From Blattamonas nauphoetae (lineage: Eukaryota > Preaxostyla > Oxymonadida), in the NCBI GenBank assembly GCA_033064195.1, contig JARBJD010000370.1, forward strand, positions 1 to 64,000: a stretch of 64,000 nucleotides of DNA, in the 5' to 3' direction. A program made the position numbers and the translations under genes. This document shows, piece after piece, positions 19,179 through 30,785 of the stretch; position 1 is the first letter of the stretch, and each line of letters opens with the position of its first letter. Under the pieces are notes generated by a model that was given only the letters and a program-made list of their open reading frames with translations, was not told where the DNA came from and searched no databases.

Positions 19179-22100
19179 ATGTTCTCCCTCTCACTCGTTT
19201 TCTGCCTGATTCTACGCGGTTTAGCCGGTACAGGCTCTTCCATCCGTCCCAAACCACTCATTTCGCTTCTCGACACAGTCTCAAACACTCCAGGCCCCAA
19301 TATGGATCCAATTCGTCCCAAATTAATACCAGAAGGAACATATATTGGAGACAACATCGAAATCACAAACAGATATCTTAAATTGTCTGGAGAACAGTCG
19401 AACAAAATAAACTCGTCAGCAACACACATTGTCTCGCAGTCTGGATCAAACAGCAATACAACTGAAGAAAAGTTCACCTTTCCCATTTGTGAGAATTGCA
19501 TTTTCTCATTGAGCAACTCAACGCTGTCATTGGAGTCACTCCACTTTTCACTCATCGACAATTCTGAAGAATCAAGGCAACAGAAGAACAGAGCACGTCC
19601 GGCAAGGCTGGCCATTGTCTCAAGCAGCATGCTGTCAATATCACAAAGCATCGTTGAAGTCTCGTTGGGGACAAGTCCAATTCTGATTTCGCCATCGTCA
19701 TTCGACGAATCATCCACTCCATCGTCAGTTGTGGTGAACAAATGCTCGATCTCGAGTGAAAGTGGCCAGTTTCGTGGTCTTGTGGAAACAAAAGCATTTC
19801 CAGATTGCCAGGGATCACGTTCAATCTCGATTGTTGACTGTTCGTTCAACTCGCAGGAAGTTCTCGGAAAAGACGGGATTGGCCTCTCACTGACACGAAC
19901 ATCTCGAAAAAATGCAGAAGACGTGGGAATGATCTCGTCATCGCTGATTGGATGCTCTTTTGTGAACATGAGTTCGAGTGGCTCATCCAGCCAACCACAG
20001 CTATCGCATTTGTCCCAAAAGATGTTGGGATGTGTTGTGTCGCTGACAAGTGGACATTTGTCAGGATCGACGATTCGGGACGTGAACAACGGAGGGTCCA
20101 TTTTGTGCTCGAATTCCTCCTTCTTCACCTTCCTCCCCTCCCCCAACACCGACACCGATCCTTCCATCACTCTCCCCAATGGCACTTCCACTCAATTTGA
20201 TGATGATGGCACGGTGTATTCCTTTGATCAAGACAGCGGCGATAAATTCAGTGTCGCCTCTTTCTCGAACTGCCACTTCGTCGGAGGGCACTACCCCACA
20301 GATGCCCGTCCGCTCACATTCTGGGAATATAAAGGTGCCATATCCATCCTCTCCTGCTCGTTCGCCAACCATGTCCACATCGGAACCAATCCTGATGAAT
20401 GTGGAGGAACTGTGCTCATCGAAAAACGTTTGGGAGGAGCAAACGCCAAACCAGTCACTGTGGAACAGTCAAACTTCACCAACCTCAAAGGCAGCATTCC
20501 AATGCACGGGTCAGGAACAAGTGGTGTGTTTATAAGTTGCGAGGTCTCTGTCACGCTTGCCAACTGCCATTTTGAAGAATGTGTGCCTGCGTCTGATCCT
20601 GACAACTTGGCAGTTGGAGCCCTCGAAATCTTACTCGGATCCTCATGTGATCCCGTTACAATCACCAATCTTGTCTTCGAGTCTTGTCATGCAGCTCGTT
20701 GTGGTGGGATGAAACTTTCGACCTTAACTGCTATCCTCTTCTCCGACTGCGTCTTTGATGAGTGTTGTGGTATTGGTGACGGTTGGTTTGCTGCAGGTGG
20801 TCTTACGATGTCTGCTTATGTACCACCAACAGAAGTCACACGATTGACTTTCAAAAATTGTAGGACGATATCTGGTCTTGGTGGACTGTATCTTTTCTCA
20901 GGCTGTGATGTCCTTGTCACTGATCTCCACTTCTTCCGATGCACATCAGTTCGACATCATACAGACGGAGCTGCCAGAGCTGCCGGAGGATTCTATGCTG
21001 AGGGCAGCTACGGCGGGAGCGAACTGTCTTTGCAGGACTGTTCTTTCGTCGAGTGTTCATCACCGACTTCTTTTGGCGGTGCTTTCGCGACGGAGAGGTT
21101 AGAATCTTGTGTGATGATAGATTGTCTGGTGAAGGATTGTCGTTCCGGCACAACAGGAGCGATCACACTCAACCAGACTGAAGATACTCCATCGTCGATC
21201 TCTCTCACGCGAGTCGCATTCGTCAACAACTCGATCGGACAGATCGGAGGCTCTTCCGCTTCGATGAACAGCGCAGAGGACACGCCCGGATTTGTTGATG
21301 TGCATCTGCACTATATCAAGTATGATATTCGTCCAACAATCGAGATTGTTGACTGTTACACGACGTGCGCCACAGACAGCATTGGAATGCTGATGACAAA
21401 AAGTCGAGACACTCCTGAGCAGTCGATAGTTCCCGTGATTGACGCGGCCTTTCACAATATTGGGCCACTGTTGAGAGAGCAGGTTGTTGTGAAGCAGGGT
21501 CGGGAATCGGGAGGAATGGTGTTGGAGATGAAGGGGAAGATTCCGATTGCGCCACAGAAATATGAAGTGACAATTCGAAAGGAAGGGGATACAACAGTAG
21601 TGAATGGAGAGATCGAATTTGTGAATGGGAAGGGCACATTGACATCGCCGTCTCCATCGTTGACTCTTGAATTGTCCACGTCGTACACAATCACGTCGAT
21701 TGTTGGGATTGTTTCATCATCGGATTCGTCTCTCTCCAATGCCATCACCTTCCCAGAAGCAGCATGGGCGTTCAACCTCGCTTCGAATCCTTCTTTCTAC
21801 TCGTTCACAACACCCAAACAGCCACCCACTCTCATCGGAGCATCAGCAGATCTTGTTTCAGAGGATCAGCCTCTCGCCTTCGTGATTCTCGTGTTTGATC
21901 GTCTTGTGAGTGGATCGTATTGCTTGGTCATCGAGGAAGAAGGGAAGGATGTGACAGTCGCGATTCGGATTGAAGGATCGTCTCTGACAGGAAGAAGCGA
22001 CAAGTTCGTTGTTGTTGGAGAGGATCGCTTACTGACACACGACAGGTCATACACGATCAAGTCGATGTCACGATCAACGGACTCAGAATCACCATTAGTG

Positions 22101-23201
22101 TGGATGAACGAGACGATCACATTCCACATCCCGAAGTCATCGTTTGTACCTCCACAGGAACCAGAAGAACCAGATCCAGAAGACCCAAACAAGAAATCGT
22201 TGTCGAAAGAAATGAAGGCAATGCTGAGCTGGCTGATTCCTCTCGTCGCGTGCCTGCTGATCGCTCTTCTCCTCGCCATCGTCATCATCGTTCTGCTGCG
22301 TCGCCGAAAGAACAAAGCCGAGACATCGCTGAAAGAGATGGAAGAACAGACAGACGACAGAGTCGACGCGAAGATGGAGGTCGAGGATGTCCCTCCAGAC
22401 AACACTGATGCTGTGATTCATACGGAAGCGATCAGCCACTCGAACTTCGGACCGAACAGCAGCATCCTTCCAACCGAAGTGGGACAACAGCAGTCGTCGA
22501 AAGATGATGCGCTTGGGGAGTTGGTTGAGGTGATGAAGTGCAGTGGAGATTTCGCAATCTCGACAGCTCGGATGGACACCACACTCTATTCAGTGATCCA
22601 CACACAAAAGAAAGAAATCGGGAGCCGTGCGGTTGGAATACAGCTTGTGAATGGATTGAAGCAGGTTGTTGCTCGTCGAGGAAAGAGTGGAGTTCTGACG
22701 CAACTGTCACCGCATTGGATTCTTCTTGATTCAGCTGGGAATGTTCACCTGAAACTGGACATGAACTCGACAGAAGCGGAACAAGCATCACTTCTCGCTC
22801 AGAAGCAACAGAACGCCCAAGCGATTGGAGCAAAAGGAGAGAAGTCGGGGATGGATGGTCTTCGCTGGCGAGCACCAGAAGTTGCAGCTGGAAATGGACA
22901 GGTGGATGGTCAGAATGCGTCAGTTTTTAGTCTTGGCCTGATCTTGTGGGAGATTGAGACTGGGCTTGTTCCGTATGGGGAAGTGGATGCGATTGTTGCT
23001 CAGAAGCAGTCTGGGACTGGGATTGCACCGAAACTGTCGGATTTGCATGACGACGAGTTTGTTTCGATTCTGACGCGATGCCTGTCTGTGAATCCGAAAG
23101 AACGCCCAACACTGACTGAAGTTGGAGAATTCCTATCGTCGCACACAAACGAATCAGCAGTCGCTGAATCTCGGAACGAGATGAAAACACAAGTGGGATA
23201 G
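19179..23201 (+). CDS. receptor B: beta-helix ectodomain, single TM, pseudokinase tail
   Basis: This is an intact 1340-residue type I membrane protein. Residues 1-17 (MFSLSLVFCLILRGLAG) are a signal peptide. About 30-660 is a right-handed beta-helix built of repeats ending in Cys/Phe pairs and GG turns (CHFEEC, CSFVECSS, FGGAF). About 766-840 and 882-980 are two related beta-sandwich repeats (YTITS, YTIKS strands). A proline/acid stalk leads to a membrane span at about 1015-1039 and a RRRK stop-transfer. Residues 1115-1325 match a kinase C-lobe: RWRAPE, VFSLGLILWEIETGLVPYG, ERPTL. HRDLKPEN is replaced by TQLSPHWI, there is no DFG, and no glycine loop or VAxK lysine precedes it, so catalysis is unlikely. 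It probably works as a surface receptor or adhesin with a scaffold tail. Members C and D share the layout. Confidence 0.85.
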   Translation: MFSLSLVFCLILRGLAGTGSSIRPKPLISLLDTVSNTPGPNMDPIRPKLIPEGTYIGDNIEITNRYLKLSGEQSNKINSSATHIVSQSGSNSNTTEEKFTFPICENCIFSLSNSTLSLESLHFSLIDNSEESRQQKNRARPARLAIVSSSMLSISQSIVEVSLGTSPILISPSSFDESSTPSSVVVNKCSISSESGQFRGLVETKAFPDCQGSRSISIVDCSFNSQEVLGKDGIGLSLTRTSRKNAEDVGMISSSLIGCSFVNMSSSGSSSQPQLSHLSQKMLGCVVSLTSGHLSGSTIRDVNNGGSILCSNSSFFTFLPSPNTDTDPSITLPNGTSTQFDDDGTVYSFDQDSGDKFSVASFSNCHFVGGHYPTDARPLTFWEYKGAISILSCSFANHVHIGTNPDECGGTVLIEKRLGGANAKPVTVEQSNFTNLKGSIPMHGSGTSGVFISCEVSVTLANCHFEECVPASDPDNLAVGALEILLGSSCDPVTITNLVFESCHAARCGGMKLSTLTAILFSDCVFDECCGIGDGWFAAGGLTMSAYVPPTEVTRLTFKNCRTISGLGGLYLFSGCDVLVTDLHFFRCTSVRHHTDGAARAAGGFYAEGSYGGSELSLQDCSFVECSSPTSFGGAFATERLESCVMIDCLVKDCRSGTTGAITLNQTEDTPSSISLTRVAFVNNSIGQIGGSSASMNSAEDTPGFVDVHLHYIKYDIRPTIEIVDCYTTCATDSIGMLMTKSRDTPEQSIVPVIDAAFHNIGPLLREQVVVKQGRESGGMVLEMKGKIPIAPQKYEVTIRKEGDTTVVNGEIEFVNGKGTLTSPSPSLTLELSTSYTITSIVGIVSSSDSSLSNAITFPEAAWAFNLASNPSFYSFTTPKQPPTLIGASADLVSEDQPLAFVILVFDRLVSGSYCLVIEEEGKDVTVAIRIEGSSLTGRSDKFVVVGEDRLLTHDRSYTIKSMSRSTDSESPLVWMNETITFHIPKSSFVPPQEPEEPDPEDPNKKSLSKEMKAMLSWLIPLVACLLIALLLAIVIIVLLRRRKNKAETSLKEMEEQTDDRVDAKMEVEDVPPDNTDAVIHTEAISHSNFGPNSSILPTEVGQQQSSKDDALGELVEVMKCSGDFAISTARMDTTLYSVIHTQKKEIGSRAVGIQLVNGLKQVVARRGKSGVLTQLSPHWILLDSAGNVHLKLDMNSTEAEQASLLAQKQQNAQAIGAKGEKSGMDGLRWRAPEVAAGNGQVDGQNASVFSLGLILWEIETGLVPYGEVDAIVAQKQSGTGIAPKLSDLHDDEFVSILTRCLSVNPKERPTLTEVGEFLSSHTNESAVAESRNEMKTQVG

Positions 23202-24278
23202 GCCAGGCACTCACACAACTTATTGCAACTCACGCTCATTCTTTCGAGATGTTCACTCCACTTCAGAGCATTCTCATTTGTCTTGATTTGGCGGATCGCT
23301 GAAAAGTGGAAGAGGACTTCGAAGCTGGCGAGCCCTTCCTCGTCTCACTTCACAATCAACTATTGTCAACACTCACGTCACTTTTGCTTGATTACATCCG
23401 ACTCCAGATCATCTCATTATTCTCCTTTCACGCTCCATTACTTTCTCTTGTTTCTCGTCTTCCTTCCACGTCAATCGATTCCTCGTTTCATCACATCTCG
23501 ACGTCGTTTCTCACCATCACCGTCGTTTCTCACCATCACTGTCTTTCTTTCGATTCACTTTCTTGTCATTCTCTCAAATTCATTGCCTCCTCTTTCTATC
23601 TCTTGATTGTTCCACTCCCTCTCCCAACTCTTCTCGTCATCTCGCATCTCACATTCCCTCAGCCTCTCCTCTTCCGTCTTCCACGACGCTCGTGTCATCC
23701 GACAGTTGCATTTGGAAGAACTGAAGCTTCACTCCACTCTGGAGACTCTTCTGGGACTTTTCTGTCTTCTTCTTTGGATTCGATCGAATCACCATTTCCT
23801 CACATCACTCCACATCACTCTTTCCATTTCATTGATCATGTTGTGTCTCATCTTCCTCCTCTCATCTCGTGATGGTCGGTGGTCGGCCGTGGTGTTGCTT
23901 CACAGCGATTCTGACAGAGAAGACAGCGATTTCTTCGAGTATGCGAACGGGTTGGTTAAATGGTGAGGAATCATCTTCCAAAGGGAGGTTGATTGTTGAT
24001 CAGTCAGAGAGAGGACAAAACAGTGGTGTTTTCTCTCCCAAACTGAAAGAAGAGGGGACTGAAGATGATCAGATGAAGTGACAATCGCAAAAAGAAGAAT
24101 GTCAAAGGAATAAGCTGAAAGAGACAAAAATTCAATCTGTGAGTCCGCGATGACTCGAATCTGACGCCTGCGAGCGATCTGGCGATGTCTGAGCTCAGAA
24201 AAGGAAGTGTCCCACACGTCCTGATCAGAAGTGGATGGATGGATTCTGCTGAAGAGGGATGGGTGGAGGAGGGAGGAA
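23202..24278. other. downstream flank of gene B, partly duplicated behind gene C
   Basis: CT-rich sequence with no convincing gene. About 23640-23830 is closely matched by 34235-34390 (for example GACGCTCGTGTCATCCGAC versus GACGCTCTTGTCATCCGAC), so the duplication that produced B and C included at least 1 kb of 3' flank. Open frames here are serine/phenylalanine-rich and look compositional. Confidence 0.55.
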
Positions 24279-25167
24279 CAGTCACGGACAAAAGTAAGTG
24301 GCCACCCCTTCCTGCATTTATGAACAGATGATTTTTCACACTTTTTTCGTAAACACTTCACATTCATGAAAGACGGTAATTTTTCAAATATAAAACAAGA
24401 ATAGTGTGGTGAAGTGGAAATCAAGAGATTTGACTGATGTGCCCTGGGAGGCACTTTTGATTGCGGATGTCACAATATGTCTCCTCTTCCAAGAAGAGGA
24501 GATGTGACCTGTATAGTCTGTTCCTCCACTGAGAGCTCTCAACTTCCACTCCTCTCAGAGATACTGGAGGATCCGCGACGAAAAAGTGTGTTTTCTCTCT
24601 TCTTCATCCCTCTTCTGACATCCGTGCAACTCTTCCAACCTCTTTAACTTGTCGTCAGAATGCTTATTCTGTCCTTGTTCGATTGAAAGCTGACAGTTTT
24701 GGTGTGAAAAAATGTGGGAGAAAATGTGCGAATCTCATGTTCTCTACAGCAGGTCATTACAATTGAGAGAAAGTGAGAATACTTAATAACGTCGTCAGAG
24801 AGAGAGTTTGATGTCTTTACAAAGCTGGCTGAAGAGGGATGAAGAAGAGAGAAAACACACTTTTTCGTCGCGGATCCTCCAGTATCTCTGAGAGGAGTGG
24901 AAGTTGAGAGCTCTCAGTGGAGGAACAGACTATACAGGTCACATCTCCTCTTCTTGGAAGAGGAGACATATTGTGACATCCGCAATCAAAAGTGCCTCCC
25001 AGGGCACATCAGTCAAATCTCTTGATTTCCACTTCACCACACTATTCTTGTTTTATATTTGAAAAATTACCGTCTTTCATGAATGTGAAGTGTTTACGAA
25101 AAAAGTGTGAAAAATCATCTGTTCATAAATGCAGGAAGGGGTGGCCACTTACTTTTGTCCGTGACTG
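24279..25167. repeat. long inverted repeat, 337-bp arms, Tc1/mariner-like ends
   Basis: The arms 24279-24615 and 24831-25167 are almost perfect reverse complements around a 215-bp centre. The outer tip begins CAGTCACGGACAAAAGTAAG, which has the look of Tc1/mariner termini (CAGT...GACAAAAGT). There is no transposase and no TA duplication at the tips (the flanks are GGAA and GAAA). Near-identity of the arms points to a recent element or to gene conversion between arms. Each arm contains the same 60-codon open frame, which is why a matching frame appears on both strands. Confidence 0.85.
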
Positions 25168-26755
25168 GAAAGGACAATGACAGTTCGGCTTGGAATGTCA
25201 AGTGTGAATCTGGTTTGGGATCATTTCTTGTGATTTAATGAAAGTGGGCGAAGGATGTGGATTGGGTAGGAAACGGTGAATCTCCAAACTGAGCATTGTC
25301 CTGGTTGGGCAGTGGGATTCTGAAATGTGGCAGTGAAGTCCCACCATGGCTCAGCGGAAAGCGTGGGAGTGATGTGCAGATGGACAGTCAGTGGGAACGG
25401 CTGGTGTGTTGATGAATCGAGACACGATGTTCACTTCTGATGATGCTGTTGGAGTGTGAAGTGTGACACGAGAGATGAGTCACTTCTGTTGTGATGTTTG
25501 TATGGCAAGTTGAGGGTGTGTGGTGATGCTGACTAATCTGTGTCGTGTCTGGCATTTGGGACGACACTCTTCACGATGGGGATCGTGTGGAGAGGAAATG
25601 AGCCGGCAAGTGTAGTGCTGATTGTGCTCAATGGAGACGAGGATGGTGTCAACACGAACGGGGTTGACTTCAGTGTTGGCCGCGATCTCTTGAAATTGGA
25701 GGGATGAATGGGAAGGTGCTGTTGGATGGTGTGGAAGAATCGACTGCGATTGGCGAGGGAGAGGAGGGGCTGAGAAGAGTGAAGTGAGTGCTCGGCGATT
25801 GTTGTTGGATGGGGACATCTTGCGACGATGAGGGGTTTGTCAGCTGTGAAGTGAGTGGTGAAATGGAGTGGCGAAGTTCATGACGATGAACTTTCTTTCG
25901 ATGTGATGTGGATGAAGTGATGGCGCGTGGTATCTTTCGTCCTGGACGAGATGGAACAATTGTGCGGATCCACGTTGACTACACACTTTCGAATTTTTTG
26001 AATCAAATCAGAGAATAAAACCGAATCAGAAGTGAGATTCCACGACGCATCTTAATTTCTCTTCTAACGAGCTCTATAGTGATGAACGGTCGAAACTTTC
26101 TTCTGTCATCATTATCTTCGAACATGTGAGGTTTCGGTTTGGTTGAACTGGAAAATAACAGACAGTGAATGTTTTGACGCTGAAACTGGAGCTAGAAGGA
26201 CAAACCACCAAAACACGGTGATATCCGACAATTTGATCAGATTGCTGAAATTGACTTCCCAATGTCTCGTGTGTCATTCAAAATAATCTTATTCGACTTT
26301 GTTCTTGTTTTTAGTGATAGAACATCCTGAGTTTATTCTCGCAAAGGATAAGTTCGACTTCAGAAGTCGGTTCGAAGCAAACACGGGAACTGAATGGTTC
26401 GTATTTCTCGGCAAAATGAACCTTGGCGGGACAGATCAAAATGGACTCTAACAGTCAAAAACACACTATTAATATCTTTCTAGGGAAGATATGTTGCTCT
26501 AGGATTCCGAAAAAAAGTACAGAAACCTCGGAGGAAATCATAAAAATATTCTGCGCGTCACGGCGACTAGATCCACCAGTAATTTTTGTTTTTTGACAGA
26601 ACAAGAGAGAGTTGAGAGTTCATTTTTCACTCACTTCAACTACCTTGAGTTATACATCTCTGTGATTGTTTTGGAAGAACAACTGTGAAAAATAAGAGAG
26701 AATGACATGAAATGCAACTGTAGGGGGACATTCGTCATACGACATGACATGTGAT
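25168..26755. other. intergenic, no gene recognised
   Basis: A 112-codon minus-strand frame at 25480-25818 is serine/proline/histidine-rich and has no recognisable motif. The rest has many stops in all frames. Confidence 0.3.
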
Positions 26756-27580
26756 TCACCTCGGATTGCACTCACAAATGGAACAATGATTGTCAATGTC
26801 CGCGCAGAGATAGATCATGAAGGCTAGACGAAGAAGAAAGGGAAGAAATGAGACAGCTCTTCCTCTTGGAGGCTCTGTCAATACCGTCTCCAAGTTCACC
26901 AACACGCTGATCGTCGATGATTGACAGCGAATCGCGAAATGAAAAGGCCCACCACAGCTTGACATCATCAAGATCTAGAAAAATGTTCAGATCGAAATCA
27001 AAACCAAGTCCTACAGAACAGTCGGTCAACTGAAGAGAAATCTGAAAAGCAGCAAGTCAAGCCTTTCCTTCCAATGCATCTTCAAAATGAATCCAAACTG
27101 TCTCAATTCATCTTCCAGAGTTCCTCCGTCACGTTCCAATCAATTTCAAAAACGTTTCGCTTTCGCAAAGAACACTCGTTCGAAAGGTTTGAATTGATGA
27201 GCTTTGTATGTTTGAGGATTCAAAAATTCAAGAGGGAGAGGACCAGAGACATTCGACAATGACAGACGGAAAAAACATACCTTGCCAAGGATCAAGGTCA
27301 CATATCACCTCTTTTAACTCAGGATTTGGGGATGGGTTGGGATTCGTTTTTCTGCCAAAGTTGTCTTCAGTGGAAAGAGTATGCTTTTGAAGCTTCCTCT
27401 GAGTCTCCCATCAAGTGACGAACCAAGGCCAAAATGTACCATCCCTCCACACGCATGTCTTTCTCAGTGATATCACGGTCTGGAACAGGAAAACAATGGA
27501 ACTTTCTAGAATCAAAAGGGGAAATATGAGCTAAGAATTTCATCCCACGGGTTCTTCCAACATGAACACCATCAAACACC
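26756..27580 (-). pseudogene. possible decayed host gene fragment with splice-like site
   Basis: Two minus-strand stretches look more protein-like than their surroundings: 27367-27580 (EGWYILALVRHLMGDSEEA, TPR-helix-like) and 26756-27029 (LDDVKLWWAFSFRDSLSII). Between them a GTATGT follows a plausible exon end near 27281 and CAG/TAG acceptors occur near 27040 and 26980. This could be a small intron-bearing gene or a relic. I cannot name a family, and a frame change is needed between parts. Confidence 0.25.
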
Positions 27581-28568
27581 TTCGGGGAAAACCTTTCTCA
27601 CTTTTTTGAAAATTATGTGATTAATGTCATAATTGATTCACTTCGAAAGACAATCGTGCGTGCCACGAACTCGATCCCACAAGAAAGTATTGTCGATTTC
27701 GTTCTTTCATGTGGCGACAGCCTCCTCATGTGTTCCAATCGTGGAGGAAAAATGACGAAATATCAGAGCGGTCGAGCAGGATGAAGTAAATCACGTGTCA
27801 TGTCGTGATGAACATGTCCATCATTTTTTTTGTGTTACAGTTTTCGTGTCACTCAGAATTTTTTGGTGTCCAATTTTTTATCACAAGGTGTCTAACTCTC
27901 TAAATTATCATTTACAGAAAATTGAAACTAATTGTGCCTCTATTCAAAAAAAGAAAAACATTGTACAGCCGAATCAAGTCGTCGTGTCGGGCAGTATAAA
28001 TCAAGAACACGGATTAAAGAGCTTGTAAGCCTCGTACTCTCAGCAAAAGATAAATCGTCGATTCTGACTCCATCCACTCATCGCACTGAACTCTGTCAGA
28101 GGGTGCTGACATGCGCAGTCTATAGTTTATTGACGGCCCATTCTTTCAAACATTCTTTCAACGGTCTGATTCAGAAGCATCAAGTCTTCGTCCAGCAATC
28201 GGAAACACATCTCCATCGAAGTGTCACGTTGTCAAGGAGTTGTGTAATATCGTCCATCATTCGTGTGATGACCGCTAGTTCGTTCCGAACTGTTCATGTC
28301 AGGACCAACGAGCCAATCATCTTTTTTTGATGAACTTGCAGACGAGGTCGGCTTCATGTCTTCCGAACAATCAACCAAAGATCAAGTAGAAAACGGCTAG
28401 ACGCCTTGTCAACACAAGTTTCGTTTAGAAACCGCTGGAAACTGTTGAGCTCTCAATCAACAAGCTTAGTTCCAAAAAGTCACTGAAACTCGATTAAAAT
28501 GCCACAAATTAAGGGCCAATCTCGTTTGATCAGTTCCCCATCGTCGTGCAAGAATCAGCCACTTTGAG
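27581..28568. other. upstream region of gene C, no gene recognised
   Basis: No convincing coding sequence. Short frames near 27795-28330 have no motif. The region before the ATG at 28569 presumably holds the promoter of gene C, but I see no clear TATA box. Confidence 0.3.
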
Positions 28569-30785
28569 ATGATCACGGTTCTCGCGCTGTTCCACATCCT
28601 CCACTCAACGGATGCTGTTTGCAGGGATTTGAAAAGCGTGTTTGCTGAGAAATCGTCGGGACAGTGGAATGGGTGGAATGGTGAAGAAAGAGTGATGGAG
28701 TTCGAATCAGGATGGTTTTGGGCGGAATCGTTTGGGATTTCGTCGACATGGATGGAGTTGCGTGGAAACATGACTCGACTGTCTGGGCCTTCGGAATCTC
28801 GAAGATCATCGATTGGAGATGTTCTGACAAATGGAATGGATTCATCTGAAATTGGGAAGGAAGGGAAGAAGTGTTTATTTTCAGTGATGAACAGCACGCT
28901 GTGGATTCGATGGTGGATTGTGGATGTTTCGGAGTCGGGATGGTGTGGGTGTGTGGTTTCGTCGTCGGATTTTGGGATTTCGGGAAGCGAGATCGTTTCG
29001 AACATGGAATGCTCGCCGATCGTTGTTGGAAGTGATTTGAATGGACGCGGGAGCTCGATCTGGATTGTGAGAAGCACTCACAAATGTGAATCAAATGTGG
29101 TTGTTCCACTTGTTTGTCGATGTTGGACTGGACGTGTGATTGATGTTGGAAGGGAGTCGATGAAGGACGATGAGAGAGGAGAGAATGAATCAGATGAAAG
29201 GGTTTCGATTTGTGGAGTTGGACTTATGATGTCGAATTCGCACTTTGTGGTTGGAACTGGTCTTCTTTTCTGGTTCGACAGTGATGATGTGTGGTCGCGT
29301 GAGATGTCAGTGGAGACGAGTCTGGTGTGCAGCAGTCTTGTGAATGTTTCATCTCCGTCTCCCTTCACACCAACGAAACAGGTGTTCGGGAGTGAAGTGA
29401 CTCAGTTGGTGGTTGGGAGTTGTGTGTCGCGTTGCACGAACCACGACAGTGGGACAGGAATGATGTCGGCGAACATGGGAGGGAATGTGGTTTGTCTGAA
29501 CACCTCATTCTCATCATGCATCCGCGATCGAAACGAGGACTTGAGCTTCTCATTCGAAAACCGAACACAAACCATCCTTGGTCGACTCTCCTTGTCCCCC
29601 ACTTCAGAAGTCACATCCGTCTCGTTCACTCTCTGCACGTTCAACGAGATGACAATCGCGTCGAGTTCTGTTGATGATTTTGGTGGTGCGGCGATCCACC
29701 TTCGTAACCCGAAGTCGTCCGTCACCATCAAGTCCTGCTTCTTCCACAACTGCTCAGCAACGATTGGATATCATTCGGCTGGAGGCGGTGCAATCTTTAT
29801 GTTTCAGGATAACAAAGGATTCTATTTCTCCGTCTCGAACTCCTCGTTCACTGAGTGTTCTTCTGACTCCATGGGAGGGAGTATGTATGTAAAGATGCCG
29901 TCCGCAGCTTCAATTGACAGTTGCTTCTTCGAAAACTCCAAAGCAAGTCACGGTGGTGCCTTGAGTCTCTGCATCTGGGACACCCTCGTCTCCATCTCCA
30001 ACAGTGCCTTCGTTGCATGCTCAGCAGAGGTTGGTAGTGGCATCCACTATTTTCAAATGGTCTGGATCACCCTCTCGTTTGTGCAGTTCAGAGAATGCTC
30101 AGCCAGCAATGAATGCGGTCATATCGGAAATGATATCTATTTTACATACGGTGCCTTCCTAACATGGATCATTGACGATTTCACTTTCTGTGACTCCACG
30201 TCAGAGTCACCAAACCTCTACATCGAGAACGATGACTTATTGGACAGCACTCTCGTCCCGCACCTCGACTCAACACCCACCATCAAGTCTGTGGATGTGT
30301 CGTTCGATGGAAGTGTTGCGACAGTGACAGTCGAGACTGAAGAAGCGTTGAAGGGAACGATGGGAGTGCTGCTGGATGGATCGAATGTTCCTCGACTGGT
30401 GCATGTGGTGTTTGGAAAACCGTGGGAAGAGTCGAGAATCGGAACAGCTGTGGTTTCGTCTGGAGCGAATGGGATTCTTCCCAACGACACGACGTACACC
30501 AATCGAACAACTTCATTCGCAACCGATTTCTTCCCATTGCCAACAATTTGGAACTGCGGACGCTACATTGAAAGATACGAATGCAACAGAGATTGTGTTG
30601 AGGGGAGTGAGTTTTGATGATGAAGGGAGTTATTGGATGTTGGTTGGAAAGGACGAGACAAAATGGAACATCACACTGACTCGCTCCGACTCGACGACTC
30701 TGACAGGAACAGCATCACTGTCTTCATCGAACGGGGAGGTGATTCTGGAATGGTCGACAGAATACGAAGTTCGGAGAGTCCGTTT

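Noticed and set aside
22500-23160. Active receptor kinase
   Set aside because: The catalytic loop Asp, Lys and Asn, the DFG motif, the glycine loop and the ATP-binding lysine are all missing in every copy here.
23900-25180. A pair of identical 60-codon genes on opposite strands
   Set aside because: They are the same arm of the 337-bp inverted repeat read twice, with no protein-like features.
28466-29109. Minus-strand open frames of about 180-200 codons opposite receptor C
   Set aside because: The plus strand has a signal peptide and beta-helix similarity to gene B over the same stretch; the minus frames are shadows.
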